DNA from: Eubacteriales bacterium
GTDB taxonomy: Bacteria; Bacillota; Clostridia; Oscillospirales; Oscillospiraceae
Length of the DNA stretch: 42,536 nucleotides
Direction of reading: 5' to 3'
Assembly (NCBI GenBank): GCA_030529655.1
Contig: JAUMWJ010000016.1
Span: 1 to 42,536, forward strand
Both the position numbers and the translations under genes were made by a program. This document shows positions 16,778 through 24,858 of the stretch, one piece after another. Positions within the stretch are counted from its first letter, which is position 1. Every line of letters begins with the position of its first letter. Under the pieces are notes generated by a model, which was given only the letters and a program-made list of their open reading frames with translations, made no database searches and was not told the origin of the DNA.

Positions 16778-16821
16778 GTCACACAATCAGCGTTTTTCTG
16801 TAAAATTTCTATGAATGGTGC

Positions 16822-16850
16822 TTTATCTTGCCGAAAGAGTATGCTATAAT
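16822..16850 (+). promoter_or_regulatory. rlmB operon promoter, extended -10
   Basis: TATAAT at 16845-16850 is preceded by TGC (extended -10). The -35 position, TTTATC at 16822-16827, is weak. The start codon follows at 16889. Confidence 0.6.
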
Positions 16851-16888
16851 AGCAAAATAAAAAATGATGCCAAACTGAGGATCGACAT

Positions 16889-17665
16889 ATGAGAGAGAAC
16901 GAAACGAAAAAAACATTTGATGAGGCCGTGTCGGACGGCATGATCGAGGGCCGTAATGCGGTGATCGAGGCACTTCGCACGGAAATGACCATCGATAAGA
17001 TCTACATTGCCAAGGGCGAGACAGACAAGACACTGGGTCATATCGCCTCCAAAGCCCGTGACATGGGCATCGTGGTAGTGGAGGCGGATCGCCGCAAGCT
17101 GGATAACATGAGCCGCACCCATTCCCACCAGGGCGTGATCGCCCTTGCCGCCGTGCGGGAATATGTGAGCGTGCAGTCTATGCTGGAGGCGGCGGCAGAA
17201 AAAGGGGAAGCACCTCTGCTGGTGGTGTGCGATGAGATCTCCGACCCCCACAATCTGGGTGCGATTCTGCGTACGGCAGAGTGTGCCGGCGCCCACGGAG
17301 TCATTATTCCCAAGCGGCGCAGCGCCGGCCTGACTGCCGTGGTGGCAAAGACCTCTGCCGGTGCGGTCAGCTATATGCCCGTGGCCCGTGTGCCGAATAT
17401 TGCCGCGCTGCTGAAGGATCTGAAAAAACAGGGTATATGGGTGTTCGGTACGGCTGCCGAGGGTACCACCACACTGTACGATGCCGATTTGAAGGGCGCA
17501 GCCGCCATTGTGATCGGCAGCGAAGGTGACGGTATGAGCCGTCTGGTGGCAGAAAACTGCGACTTTTTGGTTAGTATACCCATGAAGGGTAAGATTTCAT
17601 CTTTGAACGCATCGGCCGCAGCCGCTATTTTGCTGTACGAGGCGGTGCGTCAGCGTTTGCGCTGA
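16889..17665 (+). CDS. rlmB: 23S rRNA 2'-O-methyltransferase, RlmB/TrmH type
   Basis: This is a SPOUT-class methyltransferase of 258 residues that 2'-O-methylates a guanosine in 23S rRNA in characterised relatives. An N-terminal substrate-binding domain (MIEGRNAVIEAL to HQGVIALA) is followed by the SpoU motifs: DEISDPHNLGAILRTAE, VIGSEGDGMS and the C-terminal knot IPMKGKISSLNASAAAAI. The next gene starts 10 bp after its stop, so they are likely co-transcribed. Exact target specificity cannot be proven from sequence alone. Confidence 0.9.
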   Translation: MRENETKKTFDEAVSDGMIEGRNAVIEALRTEMTIDKIYIAKGETDKTLGHIASKARDMGIVVVEADRRKLDNMSRTHSHQGVIALAAVREYVSVQSMLEAAAEKGEAPLLVVCDEISDPHNLGAILRTAECAGAHGVIIPKRRSAGLTAVVAKTSAGAVSYMPVARVPNIAALLKDLKKQGIWVFGTAAEGTTTLYDADLKGAAAIVIGSEGDGMSRLVAENCDFLVSIPMKGKISSLNASAAAAILLYEAVRQRLR

Positions 17666-17675
17666 AAGTGAGTTT

Positions 17676-19892
17676 ATGAGCAGGGAATACAGCGATGAAC
17701 TGCATAGCGCATTGGATGCAGCGCACCTTTTGGATGGCATAGAGCCATTGGAGGGCGAGGAGTATTCACTGGATGCCATCCTGGCAGAATTCGGTCAGGG
17801 TGAGGCGGAGCCTGCCCAAAAACGAAAGACAGAAGAAACGGCACATGAGACAGTGGAGACATCACCGGAGACAGCACCGGAGACAGCACCCGTTGTGGAT
17901 GAAGATACGGACGGGATGCGCGCCTTGATCAGCGCAGTCGTGGGAATGCCGGCGGAAGAGGAATCTGCCATCGGGGAAGAAGAACCGACGACGCAGAAGA
18001 CGGAAATCGTTATGGACCGGGATCCCGGTGAACCGGAGGGGAATGCCGACCAAATATCCCTTGCACAGGTAATGAGCCGGACAGTGGAGGCCGTACTGGA
18101 GCAGGACGATGAAATTTTAGAGGCGCAGCCCACTCTGCGTGAGCGCTTGGCCGCTCGATTTTCTGCGGTGAAAGAGCATCGTGCCGCAAAGGCGCCGATA
18201 CTTGGCGATACGGAGGAGCTGTGGGATCATCCGGAGACGGAAACAGCGGATGAACCGGAAGAACCGCAGGAAGCAGAACCGGATATGGAGCAGGCGGACC
18301 GGGATGAAAAACGCCGCATGAAGAAGCTGCGCCGCCAGACGCTGCTGGCAGCGGTGCCTGTTCTGCTGGTGGTGGCGGCATCGGTGCTGCATGAACTGAT
18401 CACAATGCCTGCCGTGTGGCTGGATCAAGCGGTGGTACGCTGCAGCTTGCTGGCAGGACTGCTGGTGCTGACGGGCATCGCCTGCGCGGATGTGTGGAAA
18501 GAAATGGGGAAACGGTTGGCCAATCGCCGCGCCAGCTGCGAGCTGGCGGCGGCGTTGGCGGCATTGGTGTCGCTGGCTGACTGTGTGCAGGGCTGTGCAA
18601 CGGGAAACAGCGGAAATCTGCCCTTTGCGGCGGTTTCGGCGGTACTGATCTGGCTGTGCCAGTACGGGCTGCTGCTGGAAAGCTCATCGCGCCGCGCCGG
18701 TTTCCATTTGGCGAATCTGGGCGGTACGCCGCCGTATACGGTATCGCAGACATCTGCCGGTATGTGCAAGCAAAAGGGCCTGATCGAGGGCTTTTACCGC
18801 ACTGCAAACGGACGGGACCCGGCGCGTATCTGGCAGTCGATTCTCGTGCCGCTGCTGCTTTCGGCAGCCACGGTGCTTGCCGGCGTAGTGTGCTTGTCAG
18901 GCAAGGAAATGAGCCGCTTTTTGTGGGTGTGGTCGGCCATGCTGTCAGCATCCGTGCCCTTATCCCTGCCTCTGACATTGCCGCTGCCCCTGTATCATCT
19001 GAGCAAACGGCTCAATAAAAGCGGCAGCGCCGTTGCCGGCTATCAAGGGGCGAAGTTTGTCAGCCGCGGCCGCCGTATGGTGCTGACGGACAACGATATT
19101 TTTCCACCCGGTACGGTGAGCTTAAACGGACTGAAGGTGTTCGGTGAGGAGATCGGCAAGGTGGCCTCCTATGCTGCTACGGTGGCTGCGGCGGCAGGCA
19201 GTCAGTTATCACCGCTGTTTGACCAGCTTCTGGCAGGTGAAGGCGGCGTGCATAGGAAGATAGAGGATCTGCACTTCTATGAGGAGGGCGGTGTCGGCGG
19301 TACCATCCGCGGCGAAACCGTTACCATGGGCAGCGCATACTTTATGAAAAAGTCCAAGGTGGTACTGCCCCGCGACCTGAAACTGAAAACAGGCGTTTTT
19401 CTGGCGGTGGACGGCGTATTGGTTGCGATTTTTGCCATTAAATACCAGCCATCCCGCAATGTGGAGTGGGCATTGCGTGCCCTGCGCCGCAATCGGATCG
19501 AACCGGTGCTGGCGGTGCGCAGCGGTAATATTACCCCCTCGCTTTTGAAGCGAAAGTTTAATCTGGACGTGAAGCCCATTTATCCCGATGTATCTACGCG
19601 ACTGGCGTTGTCAGATGCTTGCCGTGAGCGCGGTGAACGCGCCGATGCCGTGATCTATCGCGAAGGGCTGATGCCCTTTGCCGAAACGGTCATTGGCAGC
19701 CGCCGCTTGGTGCAGACAGTGAAATGGACAACGATACTCGCCTATGTGGGCGGTGTGTGCGGTCTGCTGCTGAGCTATTATTTCACCCATGTGGGGAACT
19801 CCGGCGCACTGTCGGCACTGTATATGATGGCGTTTCTGGCACTGTGGCTGCTGCCTACATGGCTTTTAAGCGGACTTGTGAAACATTACTGA
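17676..19892 (+). CDS. membrane protein resembling a catalytically dead P-type ATPase
   Basis: I do not recognise a named family for this 738-residue protein. An acidic, disordered-looking N-terminus (1-210) precedes eight predicted helices, at about 222-240, 250-272, 288-306, 315-336, 388-408, 414-440, 683-705 and 709-735. This 4+2+2 layout is that of P1B-type ATPases. Between helices 6 and 7 is a soluble region with P/N-domain-like pieces: GGVGGTIRGETVTMGSAYFM and a FLAVDGVLVAIFAI stretch. The phosphorylation motif DKTGT is replaced by TDNDIFPPGT (471-480). No GDGxND motif is present, and the loop between helices 4 and 5 is short and lacks TGE. Hence it is probably not an active pump. It sits 10 bp after rlmB. 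Confidence 0.7.
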   Translation: MSREYSDELHSALDAAHLLDGIEPLEGEEYSLDAILAEFGQGEAEPAQKRKTEETAHETVETSPETAPETAPVVDEDTDGMRALISAVVGMPAEEESAIGEEEPTTQKTEIVMDRDPGEPEGNADQISLAQVMSRTVEAVLEQDDEILEAQPTLRERLAARFSAVKEHRAAKAPILGDTEELWDHPETETADEPEEPQEAEPDMEQADRDEKRRMKKLRRQTLLAAVPVLLVVAASVLHELITMPAVWLDQAVVRCSLLAGLLVLTGIACADVWKEMGKRLANRRASCELAAALAALVSLADCVQGCATGNSGNLPFAAVSAVLIWLCQYGLLLESSSRRAGFHLANLGGTPPYTVSQTSAGMCKQKGLIEGFYRTANGRDPARIWQSILVPLLLSAATVLAGVVCLSGKEMSRFLWVWSAMLSASVPLSLPLTLPLPLYHLSKRLNKSGSAVAGYQGAKFVSRGRRMVLTDNDIFPPGTVSLNGLKVFGEEIGKVASYAATVAAAAGSQLSPLFDQLLAGEGGVHRKIEDLHFYEEGGVGGTIRGETVTMGSAYFMKKSKVVLPRDLKLKTGVFLAVDGVLVAIFAIKYQPSRNVEWALRALRRNRIEPVLAVRSGNITPSLLKRKFNLDVKPIYPDVSTRLALSDACRERGERADAVIYREGLMPFAETVIGSRRLVQTVKWTTILAYVGGVCGLLLSYYFTHVGNSGALSALYMMAFLALWLLPTWLLSGLVKHY

Positions 19893-19898
19893 CCTTTG

Positions 19899-19932
19899 AA
19901 ACCGCGACTTGTTGCACCAAGTCGCGGTTTTT
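19899..19932 (+). terminator. terminator of the rlmB operon
   Basis: A 13-bp perfect stem (19899-19911 with 19918-19930) around TTGCAC is followed by a T run ending at 19932. Confidence 0.92.
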
Positions 19933-19988
19933 GGCATACACGATAAATTTTCGGCTGTAATTTCTACTAAAAAAACGGAAAAATGTAG

Positions 19989-20017
19989 TTGTCAGATGAG
20001 AAAAAATAAGATATAAT
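19989..20017 (+). promoter_or_regulatory. promoter of the EF-G-like gene
   Basis: TTGTCA (19989-19994) and TATAAT (20012-20017) are exactly 17 bp apart. Confidence 0.85.
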
Positions 20018-20035
20018 CAGCATATTGAGCGATTT

Positions 20036-20058
20036 GCGCATTTTTCAGAAAAATGCGC
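20036..20058 (+). other. 5'-leader hairpin of the EF-G-like gene
   Basis: GCGCATTTTT (20036-20045) and AAAAATGCGC (20049-20058) form a perfect 10-bp stem with a 3-nt loop. The hairpin lies about 12 nt into the predicted transcript and 12 nt before AGGGAG (20071-20076). It may protect the message 5' end or modulate initiation. Confidence 0.6.
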
Positions 20059-20087
20059 TTTATCAAATGAAGGGAGAACTCAACATT

Positions 20088-22151
20088 ATGACCGCTAATG
20101 ACATTCGTAATATCGCGCTGCTGGGCCATGGCGGCTCCGGTAAGACTTCCTTGGCTGAGCAGATGCTCTTTATGACCAAGGGCACTGACCGTTTCGGCAA
20201 GACGGCCGACGGCAACACTACCTGCGACTACGACGCAGAAGAAATCAAGCGCCAGATCTCTATTTCTCTGGCATTCGCTCCTGTGAACTATAAGAACGTG
20301 AAGATCAATGTGATGGACGCTCCCGGTAACTTCGACTTCTCCGGTGAGGCCCTGTCCGCCATCCGTGCCGCTGAGTGCGCTGTGATCGTTGGCAACGCCA
20401 AGGACGGTCTGTCCGTGGGCATGGAGCGTACATGGAAGCTGCTGGGCAAGAAGCCCCGCATGATCTTCGTCAACCGTACCGAAGAGGACAACAGCGATTA
20501 TGCCACCTGCCTGGAAGCCATCAAGGGCAAGTTCGGTCAGAGCATCGCTCCCATTGTTGCGCCCGTGATCGACGACAACAAGAAGGTTACCGCCATCGTT
20601 GACCTGCTGCACAACACCGCTTACGAAGTCAAGGGCGGCAAGGCAGTCGCCTGCGCCATTCCTGCCGACATGGCTGACGAGGTGGAGGCACTGCGTGCCG
20701 AGCTGATGGAAGCTGCTGCCGGTGCTGACGAGGAACTGATGGAGAAGTTCTTTGAGACCATGGAGCTGTCCGATGCGGATATGGCCAAGGGCCTGAAGCT
20801 GGGCGTGCGCGACGGCAGCATCTGCCCCGTGCTGTGCGGCTCCGCTATGACCGGTCTGGGCGTGGAAATGCTGATGCAGACCATTCTGGATCTGGTTCCC
20901 GTTGCTACCGATATGCCTGCTGAAGAGGCCGAGGATGATGACGGCAACGCTGTGGAAGTGGCGATCGATCCCAACGGCGCTACCGCTGCTATCGTGTTCA
21001 AGACCATTTCCGACCAGTATGGTAAGTACTCCATGATCAAGGTCGTTCGCGGTAAGGTGACCGGCGATATGGCTCTGTACAATGTGACCACCGGCAACAC
21101 CGAAAAGCTGGGTCGCCTGTACTTCATGAAGGGTAAGAAGGGCGAGGAGACCAAGGAAATCTGCTGCGGCGACATCGGCGCCATCGGCAAGATGGATAAG
21201 GTCAAGACCGGCGACACTCTGTGCGATGCCAAGAACATCGTGAAGCTGTCCGCTATGGATTATGCACAGCCCTGCTATGAGCGTGCCATCTCCCCCAAGA
21301 CCAAGCAGGAAGTGGAAAAGCTGGGTACGGGTCTTAACAAGCTGAACGAAGAAGATCCCACCTTCAAGGTCACCAATAATCCCGAAACCCACCAGACCGT
21401 CATCGCCGGTGCCGGCGACATCCAGATCGATGTTCTGTGCGCCAAGCTGAAGTCCCGCTTTGGCGTGGATGCTGAGCTGGATACTCCTCGTGTGGCTTAC
21501 CGTGAGAAGATCCGCAGCACCGTTCGCAAGCAGGGTCGCTATAAGAAGCAGACCGGCGGCAGCGGCCAGTTCGGTGATGTTCATATCATCTTCGAGCCTC
21601 AGTCCGAGCAGGAAGAGATGATCTTTGAAGAGAACGTGTTCGGCGGCTCCGTGCCTAAGAACTACTTCCCCGCCGTCGAAAAGGGTCTGCGCGAGAGCTG
21701 CCTGCACGGCGTGCTGGCCGGCTATCCCGTGGTGTACCTGAAGGCCACGCTGGTCGATGGTTCTTACCACCCCGTTGACTCCTCCGAAATCGCCTTCAAG
21801 CTGGCCGCCAACCTGGCATTCAAGGCCGCTCTGCCCGAGGCGAAGCCCGTGCTGATGGAGCCCATCGGCGAGCTGAAGGTCACCATTCCCGATAGCTATC
21901 TGGGTGATGTGATGGGCGATCTGAACAAGCGTCGCGGCCGCGTGATGGGCATGAATCCCACCGGCGACGGCGAGCAGGTGCTGGAGGCCGAAGTGCCCAT
22001 GGCCGAGATGATGAGCTATGCCATCGATCTGCGTTCCATGACCCAGTCCCGCGGTACCTTCACCTTCAACTTCGTCCGCTATGAGGACTGCCCCGGTGCA
22101 GCTCAGGAGAAGGCGATTGCTGAGGCAAAGGCCCTGGCAGAAGCTGAGTAA
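20088..22151 (+). CDS. elongation factor G-like GTPase, atypical G motifs
   Basis: This is a translational GTPase of the EF-G superfamily, 687 residues from ATG at 20088. AGGGAG lies 11 nt upstream; in-frame TTG 20025 and ATG 20067 lack sites. The P-loop is GHGGSGKTS (13-21), not AHIDAGKTT as in canonical EF-G. Switch II reads DAPGNFDF (77-84), so Asn81 replaces the catalytic His. The guanine-specificity motif reads NRTE (129-132) instead of NKxD. Domains II to V are present, including domain IV with KKQTGGSGQFGDVH and C-terminal YLGDVMGDLNKRRGRVMGM. It belongs to the EF-G-like paralogue group often found beside a canonical fusA elsewhere in the genome. Its role (translocation, recycling or stress) is unknown. 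Confidence 0.85.
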   Translation: MTANDIRNIALLGHGGSGKTSLAEQMLFMTKGTDRFGKTADGNTTCDYDAEEIKRQISISLAFAPVNYKNVKINVMDAPGNFDFSGEALSAIRAAECAVIVGNAKDGLSVGMERTWKLLGKKPRMIFVNRTEEDNSDYATCLEAIKGKFGQSIAPIVAPVIDDNKKVTAIVDLLHNTAYEVKGGKAVACAIPADMADEVEALRAELMEAAAGADEELMEKFFETMELSDADMAKGLKLGVRDGSICPVLCGSAMTGLGVEMLMQTILDLVPVATDMPAEEAEDDDGNAVEVAIDPNGATAAIVFKTISDQYGKYSMIKVVRGKVTGDMALYNVTTGNTEKLGRLYFMKGKKGEETKEICCGDIGAIGKMDKVKTGDTLCDAKNIVKLSAMDYAQPCYERAISPKTKQEVEKLGTGLNKLNEEDPTFKVTNNPETHQTVIAGAGDIQIDVLCAKLKSRFGVDAELDTPRVAYREKIRSTVRKQGRYKKQTGGSGQFGDVHIIFEPQSEQEEMIFEENVFGGSVPKNYFPAVEKGLRESCLHGVLAGYPVVYLKATLVDGSYHPVDSSEIAFKLAANLAFKAALPEAKPVLMEPIGELKVTIPDSYLGDVMGDLNKRRGRVMGMNPTGDGEQVLEAEVPMAEMMSYAIDLRSMTQSRGTFTFNFVRYEDCPGAAQEKAIAEAKALAEAE

Positions 22152-22160
22152 TTTATCCAT

Positions 22161-22195
22161 AAAAATGCGGCTGTTGAAAAAACAGCCGCATTTTT
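22161..22195 (+). terminator. terminator after the EF-G-like gene
   Basis: A 15-bp perfect stem (22161-22175 with 22181-22195) ends in T5. Confidence 0.93.
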
Positions 22196-22205
22196 CATCC
22201 CCCTA

Positions 22206-22233
22206 TTGACAAACGCAAAATATGGTATATAAT
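22206..22233 (+). promoter_or_regulatory. promoter of perR/rubrerythrin
   Basis: TTGACA (22206-22211) and TATAAT (22228-22233) have a 16-bp spacer. AT-rich sequence with TAATTA and TAGTTA follows before the start and could hold an operator, but no clear PerR box can be drawn. Confidence 0.8.
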
Positions 22234-22270
22234 ACTAATTAAGAATAGTTATCAATAAGGAATGGGTACT

Positions 22271-22651
22271 ATGAACGAGCGACATACCATACAAAAGGAT
22301 ATTATTTATGCCGCTTTATGCGAGATGAAAAACCACCCTACAGCGGATATGGTGTATGAAAAGGTACACGGAACGAGTCCCACGATCAGCAAGGCAACGG
22401 TCTATCGTGTGCTGGGTCGCATGGCGGAACGGGGAACGATCCTGCGGATACCGGTGACAGATGGCGCGGACCACTACGATCACCAGACGCACGCCCATTA
22501 CCATGTTCATTGCGATGTCTGCGGCAAGGTAGATGATGTGGATATGCCTGCTTTAGGCGATTTGTGTGCTGCGGTCACAGACCGCTGCGGATACGAGCTG
22601 GCTGACTATACGGTGTTGTTTCACGGACGATGCGGTGAGTGCCAAATGTGA
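22271..22651 (+). CDS. perR: Fur-family peroxide regulator, PerR-like
   Basis: This is a metal-dependent repressor of 126 residues. ATG 22271 is chosen because AAGGA ends 9 nt upstream; the in-frame ATG at 22262 directly abuts it. The N-terminal winged helix contains [11 protein letters not shown] and [13 protein letters not shown]. The regulatory site contains [13 protein letters not shown]; Asp70 fits the PerR-type Asp ligand. Structural zinc is held by C81/C84 and C121/C124. The rubrerythrin gene 61 bp downstream supports an oxidative-stress role. Fur or Zur function cannot be excluded by sequence alone. Confidence 0.83.
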   Translation: MNERHTIQKDIIYAALCEMKNHPTADMVYEKVHGTSPTISKATVYRVLGRMAERGTILRIPVTDGADHYDHQTHAHYHVHCDVCGKVDDVDMPALGDLCAAVTDRCGYELADYTVLFHGRCGECQM

Positions 22652-22712
22652 ACTGCCGCAAGGGAAACCTTGCGCGTCAATAAAATCAATTTATTATGAA
22701 AAGGAGATTACG

Positions 22713-23276
22713 ATGATGAAATGGGTTTGCAGTGTTTGCGGTTATGTACATGAGGGTGACCAGGCCCCGGCTGAGTGCCCTGTTTGCCATGTGGGCGCCG
22801 ATAAGTTCCTCCAGCAGTCCGAGGAGAAGTCCTGGGCGGCAGAGCACGTTGTTGGCGTAGGCAAGTCCTTCGGCGCCGATGTGCCTGCGGAGGTACAGGA
22901 AGAAATCATTGCCGGTCTGCGCGCTAACTTCGAGGGTGAGTGCACTGAGGTCGGTATGTATCTGGCTATGGCTCGTGTGGCACACCGCGAGGGTTATCCC
23001 GAAATCGGTCTGTACTGGGAAAAGGCCGGTCTGGAAGAGGCCGAACACGCTGCCAAGTTTGCTGAGCTGCTGGGCGAAGTCATCACCGATTCCACCAAGA
23101 AGAATCTGTCCATGCGCGTAGACGCCGAGAACGGTGCCACCGCCGGTAAGTTCGAGCTGGCTAAGCTGTGCAAGCAGTACAATCTGGACGCTCTGCATGA
23201 CACCATCCACGAGATGGCACGTGACGAGGCTCGCCACGGCAAGGCATTTGAGGGTCTGCTGAAGCGCTACTTCTAA
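22713..23276 (+). CDS. reverse rubrerythrin, peroxide-scavenging
   Basis: This non-haem iron protein reduces hydrogen peroxide (and in some relatives oxygen) in anaerobes. It has 187 residues from ATG 22713; ATG 22716 is equally possible after AAGGAG at 22701-22706. The rubredoxin domain is N-terminal ([18 protein letters not shown]), with the ferritin-like diiron domain after it ([38 protein letters not shown]). This order is reversed relative to classical rubrerythrin. It is probably PerR-controlled and co-transcribed with perR. The electron donor is not encoded nearby. Confidence 0.9.
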   Translation: MMKWVCSVCGYVHEGDQAPAECPVCHVGADKFLQQSEEKSWAAEHVVGVGKSFGADVPAEVQEEIIAGLRANFEGECTEVGMYLAMARVAHREGYPEIGLYWEKAGLEEAEHAAKFAELLGEVITDSTKKNLSMRVDAENGATAGKFELAKLCKQYNLDALHDTIHEMARDEARHGKAFEGLLKRYF

Positions 23277-23295
23277 TTGTACGGAAAAGAGCATA

Positions 23296-23327
23296 AAAAG
23301 GACCTTGGCGATCGCCAAGGTCCTTTT
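23296..23327. terminator. 32-bp perfect palindrome, bidirectional terminator
   Basis: The 32 bases are self-complementary, with AAAAGG/CCTTTT ends. It lies between convergent rubrerythrin and pssA genes. Confidence 0.9.
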
Positions 23328-23337
23328 ACTATGGTAT

Positions 23338-23985
23338 TCACAAAACACGCAGCATTACTAAAATCAATCCTGCCAGTTCGGCAGCACCGATGCATGACAT
23401 AATGATGATGCCTGCAAGCCGCGGCTTTTTAATATGTAACGGCGTAATAAAGAGGAGACCGTTGATTACCATGCCGACAGTCAGAATTGCCAGCCGCGCA
23501 TTGGGCAGCAGCAATGTCAGCAGATACAGAAACGGGAAGATCAGAGTGCTGGAGGTAATGGGCAAACCGAGATAGTACTTGCGCTTATCGCCGGACGTTT
23601 GTTGCCGTTCTTCTTCCGTTACATTGAAAAACGCCAGACGGATCAAACCTGTCAGCATAAAGAAGCACAGTGACGCGCTGATCAATACCGGCACATTGCC
23701 GTCTGTCCAGCCGCGGCACAGACAGTAACCGGTGGCGGCAGGCAGCACACCGAAGCAAATCAAGTCATTCAGGGAGTCGATCTGAATACCGAAACGCTTC
23801 TCCTGCTCGCTTCTGTTTTTCTTGGTGCGTGCAATGCGACCGTCTACCGAGTCCAGAAGGCCTGATAGCAGCAGACAGAAAATAGCGGGCAGAACCTGCC
23901 CGTCAATGGCCATAAACACGCCGAATAAACCCAGAATACTGGCCAGATAGGTGGCGATAACCGTATAATCGTAAACCCCGATCAT
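23338..23985 (-). CDS. pssA: CDP-diacylglycerol-serine O-phosphatidyltransferase
   Basis: This integral membrane enzyme makes phosphatidylserine from CDP-diacylglycerol and serine. It has 215 residues with about six hydrophobic segments. The CDP-alcohol phosphatidyltransferase motif D-x2-DG-x2-AR...G-x3-D-x3-D is complete: DSVDGRIAR followed by FGIQIDSLND. Other members of the superfamily, such as PgsA, share this motif. The length and LPITSST-type C-terminal half favour PssA, with moderate certainty. It is transcribed away from deoC. Confidence 0.82.
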   Translation of the reverse strand: MIGVYDYTVIATYLASILGLFGVFMAIDGQVLPAIFCLLLSGLLDSVDGRIARTKKNRSEQEKRFGIQIDSLNDLICFGVLPAATGYCLCRGWTDGNVPVLISASLCFFMLTGLIRLAFFNVTEEERQQTSGDKRKYYLGLPITSSTLIFPFLYLLTLLLPNARLAILTVGMVINGLLFITPLHIKKPRLAGIIIMSCIGAAELAGLILVMLRVL

Positions 23986-24024
23986 GGTGAGAGCTCCTTT
24001 ATTACAAATATGTATCTATATATA

Positions 24025-24053
24025 ATTATACTACTTATGCACCCAACAAACAA
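24025..24053 (-). promoter_or_regulatory. pssA promoter
   Basis: Minus-strand TATAAT (24025-24030) with TTGTTT 17 bp upstream (24048-24053). Confidence 0.5.
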
Positions 24054-24102
24054 GTGGCAGACGATAATTTGGCGCCTGATCGAAAAAGAACACAATTTAT
24101 AC

Positions 24103-24131
24103 TTGCGATGTAAGCGCATTACGTGTAAAAT
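24103..24131 (+). promoter_or_regulatory. deoC-deoD promoter
   Basis: TTGCGA (24103-24108) and TAAAAT (24126-24131) are 17 bp apart, upstream of deoC. Confidence 0.6.
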
Positions 24132-24169
24132 AACCCTATAGAAGCAATAAATAGTAAGGAGGATGTTGC

Positions 24170-24832
24170 ATGACACAGGATCTGCAAACGATTTTGTCCA
24201 AGGTGGACCACACCCTGCTTTCCCAGAGCGCCAAGTGGAGCGAAATCAAAGCAATTTGCGATGACGGCATTCGCTATGGCTGTGCCAGCGTCTGTATCCC
24301 TGCCTCTTATGTCAGACAGGCGGCGGAGTATGTGTCCGGAAAGATTGCCATTTGCACGGTGATCGGCTTTCCCAACGGCTACTCCACCACGGCGGTCAAG
24401 TGCTTCGAGACTGCCGACGCGGTGAAAAACGGCGCGGAAGAGATCGACATGGTGATCAATGTCGGTTGGGTCAAGGACGGACTGTATAATCAGGTGCTTG
24501 ATGAAATTCGTGCAGTAAAGGCGGCCTGCGGTGGCAAGCTGTTAAAGGTCATTATCGAAACCTGCCTGCTGACCGATGAAGAAAAGATTGAAATGTGCCG
24601 TGTAGTCAGCGAATCCGGTGCGGAATACATAAAAACCTCCACCGGTTTTGGCGGAGGCGGTGCTACACGGGAGGATGTGGCACTCTTTAAGGCGCATATA
24701 GCGCCTCATGTGAAAGTCAAGGCGGCAGGCGGCATTGCCGATTTAAACGATGCCCGGGATTTTATCGCATTAGGCGCCGACCGGTTGGGGACAAGCCGCA
24801 TTGTCAAAGCAGTCAAAGCGATGGAACAGTAA
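24170..24832 (+). CDS. deoC: deoxyribose-phosphate aldolase
   Basis: This enzyme cleaves 2-deoxyribose-5-phosphate to glyceraldehyde-3-phosphate and acetaldehyde, the last step of deoxynucleoside breakdown. It has 220 residues, the normal bacterial size. The Schiff-base lysine is K155 in YIKTSTGF. The proton-relay pair is D93 in EIDMVINVG and K184 in [16 protein letters not shown] lies before the ATG. It is followed 26 bp later by deoD, forming a two-gene nucleoside catabolic unit next to a nucleoside importer. Confidence 0.96.
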   Translation: MTQDLQTILSKVDHTLLSQSAKWSEIKAICDDGIRYGCASVCIPASYVRQAAEYVSGKIAICTVIGFPNGYSTTAVKCFETADAVKNGAEEIDMVINVGWVKDGLYNQVLDEIRAVKAACGGKLLKVIIETCLLTDEEKIEMCRVVSESGAEYIKTSTGFGGGGATREDVALFKAHIAPHVKVKAAGGIADLNDARDFIALGADRLGTSRIVKAVKAMEQ

Positions 24833-24858
24833 ACACGAACTGAGAAAGGAGAATTTCT

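Noticed and set aside
17862-17890. Short tandem repeat in the acidic tail coding region
   Set aside because: Two to three copies of a 12-bp unit encoding ETAP; too short to be more than low-complexity sequence.
19992-22160. 722-codon minus-strand frame opposite the EF-G-like gene
   Set aside because: Although long, it is the exact antisense shadow of a strongly biased gene and has no promoter or ribosome site on its own side.
22234-22258. Specific PerR-box operator
   Set aside because: Only loose TAATTA/TAGTTA similarity; a symmetric PerR box could not be drawn.
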